Shown piece after piece: positions 7,096 to 10,326 of a DNA stretch of 10,326 nt. Both the position numbers and the translations under genes were made by a program. The DNA lies in the NCBI RefSeq assembly GCF_039545055.1, contig NZ_BAABRP010000036.1, positions 1 through 10,326 on the forward strand. The letters are read 5' to 3'. The stretch is from Deinococcus carri. GTDB taxonomy: Bacteria > Deinococcota > Deinococci > Deinococcales > Deinococcaceae. The notes under the pieces are model-generated. The model did not search any database, had not been told where the DNA came from, and saw only the letters and a program-made list of their open reading frames with translations. Every line of letters begins with the position of its first letter. The first letter of the stretch is position 1.

Positions 7096-7109
7096 CTTGA
7101 CGAGTCAAG
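7096..7109. promoter_or_regulatory. Inverted repeat CTTGAC-GA-GTCAAG, candidate operator of leftward operon
   Basis: Six-base perfect arms flank a 2-base centre. The site lies 22 bases upstream of the ATG at 7074, just before the ribosome-binding site. A related half-site-like CTTGTCAA is found at 7152-7159, overlapping both proposed -35 boxes. This placement fits repression of the FMN/DsrE/hydrolase operon by a regulator, possibly the divergent CGNR protein. The binding protein is a guess. Confidence 0.35.
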
Positions 7110-7130
7110 ACCCGCCAAGTGGTTAGAGCG

Positions 7131-7159
7131 AGCATGACAGGACAGATATAACTTGTCAA
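7131..7159 (-). promoter_or_regulatory. Possible promoter of leftward operon (-35 TTGACA)
   Basis: On the minus strand a perfect TTGACA (7159-7154) is followed after 17 bases by CATGCT (7136-7131), a poor -10. The -35 overlaps the rightward TTGTCA on the other strand, so the two promoters would compete for polymerase. The perfect -35 is good; the -10 is weak. Confidence 0.3.
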
Positions 7160-7180
7160 CACTATTCGAGGAGTTAGAAT
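7153..7180 (+). promoter_or_regulatory. Promoter of CGNR regulator; probably yields leaderless mRNA
   Basis: TTGTCA (7153-7158) and TAGAAT (7175-7180) are separated by 16 bases. Transcription would begin about 6-7 bases after the -10, which falls on the GTG start at 7186. Leaderless messages with the -10 directly before the start codon are known to be common in Deinococcus. The GAGGAG at 7168-7173 lies 12 bases before the GTG, far for a ribosome site, and would not be in a leaderless transcript. Confidence 0.5.
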
Positions 7181-7185
7181 AAAGC

Positions 7186-7716
7186 GTGCTACCCGCCCGC
7201 CCGCTCACCGGCGAACCACTCGCGCTCGACCTGATCAACACGGTCTGGGTCGAGGGCAGGATGCAGCTCGACCTGCTTGACAGCGACGAGGGGGCCCGAG
7301 CATGGCTGAAAGAGCATGCCCTGTCCTGCGACGAGGCCCTGCTCACCGCTGTCCGTGACCATCTGATCTTCGTGCGCACGGCTCTGCGCGGAGTTCTGGA
7401 AGCTCCCCACGAGCCCGAGCACCGTGATGCGCTGAACGGGGTTCTTGCGCGGGGCCACGTCCGACATTTCCTCGGCGAGCATGGACCCGAGGAAGACTTC
7501 GAGGTGGACCCGGCTTGGCGTCCGGCCTGGCTGGCCGCGAACGATCTGCTTACGTTGCTGCGGACGTCACCGCAGCGCCTGAAGAAGTGTGCGAATCCGC
7601 AGTGTGTGCTGCACTTTCTCGACACTTCGCCCAAGAACGCCCGGCGCTGGCATGACATGAGGACCTGTGGCAACCGGGCCAAGGCCCTGCGCCACTACCA
7701 CAGGGCCCGCGACTGA
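7186..7716 (+). CDS. CGNR zinc-finger regulator (ABATE domain)
   Basis: A 176-aa putative transcription regulator. The N-terminus begins the ABATE-type domain (GEPLALDLINTVWVE, 9-23), proposed in this family to sense a ligand. The C-terminal CGNR zinc finger (133-169) has Cys135 and Cys140 (CANPQC), then FLDTSPKNARRWHDMRTCGN with Cys161 and the signature CGNRAKA. The position usually held by a fourth cysteine (RRWC) is His156 here; His can bind zinc, so the finger may still form. GTG 7186 is used because it follows the -10 box directly. It is divergent from the operon starting at 7074, whose expression it probably controls. The family is clear and the target and ligand are inferred. Confidence 0.88.
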   Translation: MLPARPLTGEPLALDLINTVWVEGRMQLDLLDSDEGARAWLKEHALSCDEALLTAVRDHLIFVRTALRGVLEAPHEPEHRDALNGVLARGHVRHFLGEHGPEEDFEVDPAWRPAWLAANDLLTLLRTSPQRLKKCANPQCVLHFLDTSPKNARRWHDMRTCGNRAKALRHYHRARD

Positions 7717-7773
7717 GTGCGTGAGCGAAACAACGACGTGAGACCATCAGGTGGGCTTTGAGGAGAGTAGTTC

Positions 7774-7882
7774 GTGGAGCGGGCATACCCCGAACAAGTC
7801 AGGACTACGCTGGGGAATGCCATGAGCAGAACGGCCGGAAGAAGGGGCCGAACTTCGTGGTCAAAACGGGAATGCGAGCTCC
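7774..7882 (+). pseudogene. Probable frame-disrupted N-terminal remnant of the tyrosine recombinase
   Basis: The 166-base gap before the recombinase (7717-7882) holds protein-like pieces in three frames. From GTG 7774 one frame reads VERAYPEQVRTTLGNAMSRT. At about 7824-7855 another reads EQNGRKKGPNF. The recombinase frame itself is open from 7826 and reads RGQNGNASSLREVARE across the annotated start, but has no ATG or GTG upstream of it. One reading is a longer ancestral N-terminus broken by one or two frameshifts; another is chance. Otherwise the gap shows no promoter or terminator. Confidence 0.35.
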
Positions 7883-8560
7883 TTGCGCGAGGTCGCGCGG
7901 GAAACCGTCAAGCTGTGGCGTAGGCACCACCTCACCTACGACCAGACCAAACACGTGGTCGAGGACGCCAGGCGGGCCCTGGGGTTCGCCGCCCCCAGGG
8001 AGCGCAGACGCACGGTAGACCGCCTTGATCGGGAGGAGAGCGAGCGGCTGAGCGAGGCAGCCTACCGCTGTGCCAGCAGGTACGGGCTGATGGTGAAGAT
8101 GCTTTTCTACACGGGCGCCCGTGTATCCGAGTTCGTCAACATCCGCGTGACGGACCTGCACCTGGCCCTGGAGCCGCCCCAGGTCCACATCGTTCACGCC
8201 AAGGGCGGCAGCGACGGGTACGTGCCGATTCTGCCCGCCCTGGCCCAGGAGTTGCGAACCCATCTGGCTGGGCGCCACACCAGGTATGTGTTCGAGAGCA
8301 ACCGGCATGATCGCTACACGCCAAGAGCGGTTCAACTGATGGTGCGCGACGTGGCCCACCGAGCAGGCATTGAGAAGCGGGTCACGCCTTACCGCTTGCG
8401 TGCCAGCGTCGCTACACTGCTGCTGGACGCCGGAATGCCGTTGGATCAAGTGCAGAAGTTCCTCCGCCACAAGCGCATTGCCACCACCCAGATCTACACC
8501 GAGACCAGCGCGCGCAACATGGGCGAGAGTTACCTCCGGGCCTTGGGCGGTCGCCCCTAG
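7883..8560 (+). CDS. Tyrosine recombinase/integrase (XerC/D-like)
   Basis: A site-specific DNA recombinase of 225 aa from TTG 7883. A short N-terminal core-binding portion (1-40) is followed by the catalytic domain. Catalytic-set residues are Arg80 (TGARVSE), Lys107 (AKGGSDGYVP), Arg173, His196 (FLRHKRIATT) and nucleophile Tyr205 (QIYTETS). In the usual HxLRH box the first His is Tyr170 (TPYRLRAS) and the following RH is RA, so one general-acid residue is altered. The N-terminal domain is shorter than the roughly 100 residues usual for Xer-type enzymes, and the only in-frame start is TTG. The true start may lie upstream across a frameshift, or the gene may be a decayed copy. It stands alone, followed by a strong terminator. 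No flanking att-like direct repeats were seen. Confidence 0.82.
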   Translation: MREVARETVKLWRRHHLTYDQTKHVVEDARRALGFAAPRERRRTVDRLDREESERLSEAAYRCASRYGLMVKMLFYTGARVSEFVNIRVTDLHLALEPPQVHIVHAKGGSDGYVPILPALAQELRTHLAGRHTRYVFESNRHDRYTPRAVQLMVRDVAHRAGIEKRVTPYRLRASVATLLLDAGMPLDQVQKFLRHKRIATTQIYTETSARNMGESYLRALGGRP

Positions 8561-8564
8561 CTCC

Positions 8565-8591
8565 AAAAGAGCGGCCCAGCCGCTCTTTTTT
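8565..8591 (+). terminator. Intrinsic terminator of the tyrosine recombinase gene
   Basis: The arms AAAAGAGCGGC (8565-8575) and GCCGCTCTTTT (8579-8589) enclose a CCA loop and end in six T residues (8586-8591). It starts four bases after the recombinase stop. This is the best intrinsic terminator in the window. Confidence 0.9.
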
Positions 8592-8652
8592 GTTAGCGTA
8601 CTAAAATTTCCGCATCTTGTCTCAGCCCCTTAGTGGTGAGGGGACGACGAAG

Positions 8653-8683
8653 AGCGGGTGGTCTAAATGGAAGACCGCCCGCT
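8653..8683 (-). terminator. Hairpin terminator downstream of the metalloprotease gene
   Basis: Twelve-base arms (8653-8664 and 8672-8683) with one mismatch or wobble surround a 7-base loop. They lie 45 bases beyond the protease stop on the minus strand. No T-run follows, so termination strength is uncertain. Together with the recombinase terminator it separates two convergent genes. A smaller hairpin (CCCCT 8626-8630 with AGGGG 8639-8643) is adjacent. Confidence 0.5.
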
Positions 8684-8727
8684 GAATAGAGTGATGCCGG
8701 GTCTGGAACGCTGCCAGATCTGGTCGG

Positions 8728-9864
8728 TTACCTGGTCTCGACCAGCGTGTAGCTGCCGGAACCGGCGTAGGCGTAGACCTCCCAGCGGTAGGTACCGCTG
8801 GTTGCCGTGTAGTTGATGCTCTCGCTGCTGGTGCTGCTTTCGCTGGTGGCGACATCGGTCCAGGCAGAGCCGTTGTACTTCTGGAGGTAGAGGTCGAAGT
8901 CGGTGCCGCTGGGGCCGCTCAGTTTGCCGGTCAGCGTGCCGCCTGCGTAGGAGAAGCCGCTGGTGCCCGGCTGATAGCTGCTGGCCCCCTGGCTCGCCGA
9001 GCCGGTGTAGGTGGTGCCGGGTGTGGGGGTGGTCGCCGGGTACATGAAGTTGATGTTGCCGACGTCGGTGGAGCTGTAACCGTTGCGCTGGCCCATACGG
9101 TTGATGTCGATGCTGCTGTCCAGCGGCTTGATGGCGAGCTTGCCGTCGAAGTAGGCGGGGTAGTGCATGATCGAGTCGAAGTCGTAGGTGCCGTAACCCT
9201 TGCTGCCGCTACGAATCTCGTACTGGCTCTGCCAGTCGGCGGGGATGTTCTGCCACTGGATCTCCACATAGGTGTCGCGGTCAGGACGGGTCTGCTCGTG
9301 GAACAGCCCCATCGCGTGGCCGAACTCGTGCATGATGCTGCCCACCGAGCAGCGGTCGGCCAGATTCAGGGTCTGCTGGCCGCCCACCATCCCCAGGCTG
9401 CTCGAGCAGGTCGTGCCGGTGTTGTACACCACCTGCACGTAGTTTGCCTGGCTGCTGCGCGGCGTGACGTTCACGTTCGTGGTCGTTCGGATGTTGGAGG
9501 CGGCCTGGGTCACGCGGTCACGCACGGCCTGCGGCACGTTGCTGGCGAAGGTGTAGGGGATGGTGTTGTTGGTCCAGCGGTAACGGGTATCGACGACGTA
9601 GGTGCCCTGGCCCTTCAGCGCGTTCACGTTATCGGCCAGAATAATGTCGTCTTCCAGCAGCAGCATGCCGTCCCGCACGAAACCGGTGACGGCCTGACGG
9701 CTGCCATCGGGCATGATTAGGGTCGCCGGGCGCGTCTCGGGTTTCGTCGCGCTGACGGGGCCACTGGGGGTGGTCCCCGCCTGGGGCACCTCGCCTGGCG
9801 TGTTGGAGCAGGCGGCGAGAAGAAGCGTGAGACCGAGGGTGCCAAACGCAAGACGTGAGTTCAT
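8728..9864 (-). CDS. Astacin-like (M12A) zinc metalloprotease lipoprotein with PPC domain
   Basis: A secreted, lipid-anchored endopeptidase of 378 aa. Residues 1-19 are a lipoprotein signal ending in the lipobox LAAC (Cys19). A linker and propeptide-like region follow to about 90. The astacin domain contains HEFGHAMGLFHE (179-190), the extended HExxHxxGxxH zinc site with catalytic Glu180, followed by QTRPDRD. The Met-turn SIMHY is at 231-235. After the linker TTPTPGTTY, residues 286-378 resemble a bacterial pre-peptidase C-terminal (PPC) beta domain (TLTGKLSGPSGTDFDLYLQK). All key residues are present. ATG 9864 with GGAGG five bases upstream is preferred to an in-frame TTG at 9876. A role in extracellular protein turnover is likely; the link to the neighbouring genes is unclear. 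Confidence 0.92.
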   Translation of the reverse strand: MNSRLAFGTLGLTLLLAACSNTPGEVPQAGTTPSGPVSATKPETRPATLIMPDGSRQAVTGFVRDGMLLLEDDIILADNVNALKGQGTYVVDTRYRWTNNTIPYTFASNVPQAVRDRVTQAASNIRTTTNVNVTPRSSQANYVQVVYNTGTTCSSSLGMVGGQQTLNLADRCSVGSIMHEFGHAMGLFHEQTRPDRDTYVEIQWQNIPADWQSQYEIRSGSKGYGTYDFDSIMHYPAYFDGKLAIKPLDSSIDINRMGQRNGYSSTDVGNINFMYPATTPTPGTTYTGSASQGASSYQPGTSGFSYAGGTLTGKLSGPSGTDFDLYLQKYNGSAWTDVATSESSTSSESINYTATSGTYRWEVYAYAGSGSYTLVETR

Positions 9865-9926
9865 CTGAACCTCCAAGGGATTGGGCAGGGGAACAATCTG
9901 TTTTTTCCGACAAGTGGAGGTGTATC

Positions 9927-9986
9927 ATGAGACTGAGAAGTGTCTTCATTAAAACACCTAGACAGGGAACGACATACAGAAAATAG
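9927..9986 (+). CDS. Tiny ORF (19 aa) with good ribosome site; doubtful
   Basis: ATG 9927 is preceded by GGAGG (9916-9920) at 6 bases and encodes MRLRSVFIKTPRQGTTYRK, ending at TAG 9984-9986. The peptide is very basic (six Arg or Lys). It is divergent from the protease gene. There is no family match that can be named, and a good SD alone can arise by chance. It could be a short gene or leader peptide. Confidence 0.2.
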   Translation: MRLRSVFIKTPRQGTTYRK

Positions 9987-9999
9987 CCTCCCTCTTACC

Positions 10000-10022
10000 T
10001 AAATCTTCCTCCTAAAGATTTA
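10000..10022. other. Small hairpin presenting a Shine-Dalgarno-like loop on the minus strand
   Basis: Eight-base arms TAAATCTT (10000-10007) and AAGATTTA (10015-10022) flank CCTCCTA. On the minus strand the loop reads TAGGAGG. It sits in the AT-rich region upstream of the protease gene, but no start codon with an open frame of useful length follows. Confidence 0.35.
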
Positions 10023-10186
10023 AAAATGAAAGAAAAAGACTGCGTTTTCTTATCATGCATCGCAGCCATGAGGGATTGTCTGGATACCTGTGAAAAGGCT
10101 GTGATAATGCTGTGTTCTAAACGTTTTTTCATATCTGTCCGGCTTGCTGAAGGGACGACTGAAGACCCGTTGCGCAGTAGCTGAAT

Positions 10187-10223
10187 GGGCAGCGGGGCAA
10201 CGGCGCACGTCGCCCCGCTGCCC
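10187..10223 (-). terminator. GC-rich hairpin downstream of right transposase
   Basis: This mirrors the left IS hairpin. Arms 10187-10202 and 10208-10223 match except at 10199, where A replaces G. It starts 11 bases after the transposase stop on the minus strand, with no T-run following. Confidence 0.5.
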
Positions 10224-10234
10224 GGCCTCTGCCT

Positions 10235-10326
<92 letters not shown>

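Larger units (their letters stand above)
9877..10158. other. AT-rich, mostly non-coding stretch between protease and right IS end
   Basis: About 280 bases clearly richer in A and T than the rest, with runs such as TTTTTT (9901) and GTTTTTTCAT (10123-10132). It should carry the protease promoter, but no convincing -35/-10 pair was found on the minus strand. It holds one tiny ORF and one small hairpin, listed separately. No gene of normal size is seen. Confidence 0.6.

Noticed and set aside
7805..8566. Minus-strand open frame (253 codons)
   Set aside because: Antisense to the tyrosine recombinase, whose catalytic residues are visible on the plus strand.
9629..9949. Minus-strand frame starting MKTLLSLMIHLHLSEK
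   Set aside because: The start looks like a signal peptide, but the frame then runs out of phase through the protease N-terminus and gives no protein-like sequence.
10081..10110. Promoter-like TGTGATAATG in the AT-rich region
   Set aside because: No properly spaced -35 and no gene downstream in the window before the IS end.

Overview
This is a high-GC window of about 10.3 kb that looks like accessory DNA from a Deinococcus-type bacterium. That assignment is an inference. It rests on overall GC bias, an astacin-like lipoprotein metalloprotease with a pre-peptidase C-terminal domain, a compact stand-alone tyrosine recombinase, and a gene whose -10 box sits directly before its start codon, as in the leaderless genes common in Deinococcus. 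No sequence search was possible.

The window is bounded by two inverted copies of the same insertion-sequence end (1-103 and 10159-10261, one mismatch in 103 bases). Each carries the last codons of a DDE-type transposase reading into the window. About 10.05 kb of cargo lies between them, so the layout is that of a composite-transposon-like or IS-bracketed island. The left IS tip lies inside an MmyB-like XRE regulator gene and supplies its last seven residues and stop codon, so at least that IS landed in (or recombined into) the gene.

Left module (78-3776): the truncated regulator is divergent from a rightward set made of a 14-TM DHA2-type MFS efflux pump, a cytoplasmic HSL-type esterase, and the first 152 codons of a DHA1-type MFS transporter. 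The transporter stops abruptly around 3675.

Centre-right module (3680-7716), divergent from about 7075-7186: a CGNR-type zinc-finger regulator reads rightward, apparently leaderless. A leftward operon encodes an FMN-type pyridoxamine-phosphate-oxidase-like protein, a DsrE-family protein, an exported alpha/beta hydrolase with an aspartate nucleophile, a DUF1348/NTF2-fold protein, and a frameshifted, 3'-truncated nucleoside deaminase. The broken deaminase and the broken MFS gene meet tail to tail at about 3675-3690. The likely explanation is a deletion or recombination joint between two formerly separate resistance/detoxification modules.

Right part (7717-10158): a tyrosine recombinase with an unclear, probably frame-disrupted N-terminus is closed by a strong intrinsic terminator. 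It is followed by a leftward astacin-like lipoprotein protease with its own hairpin terminator. An AT-rich, mostly non-coding 280-bp stretch then runs to the right IS end. As a whole the window combines efflux, esterase and hydrolase chemistry, flavin/sulfur-relay-like proteins and two ligand-type regulators, flanked by IS ends and containing several decaying genes.
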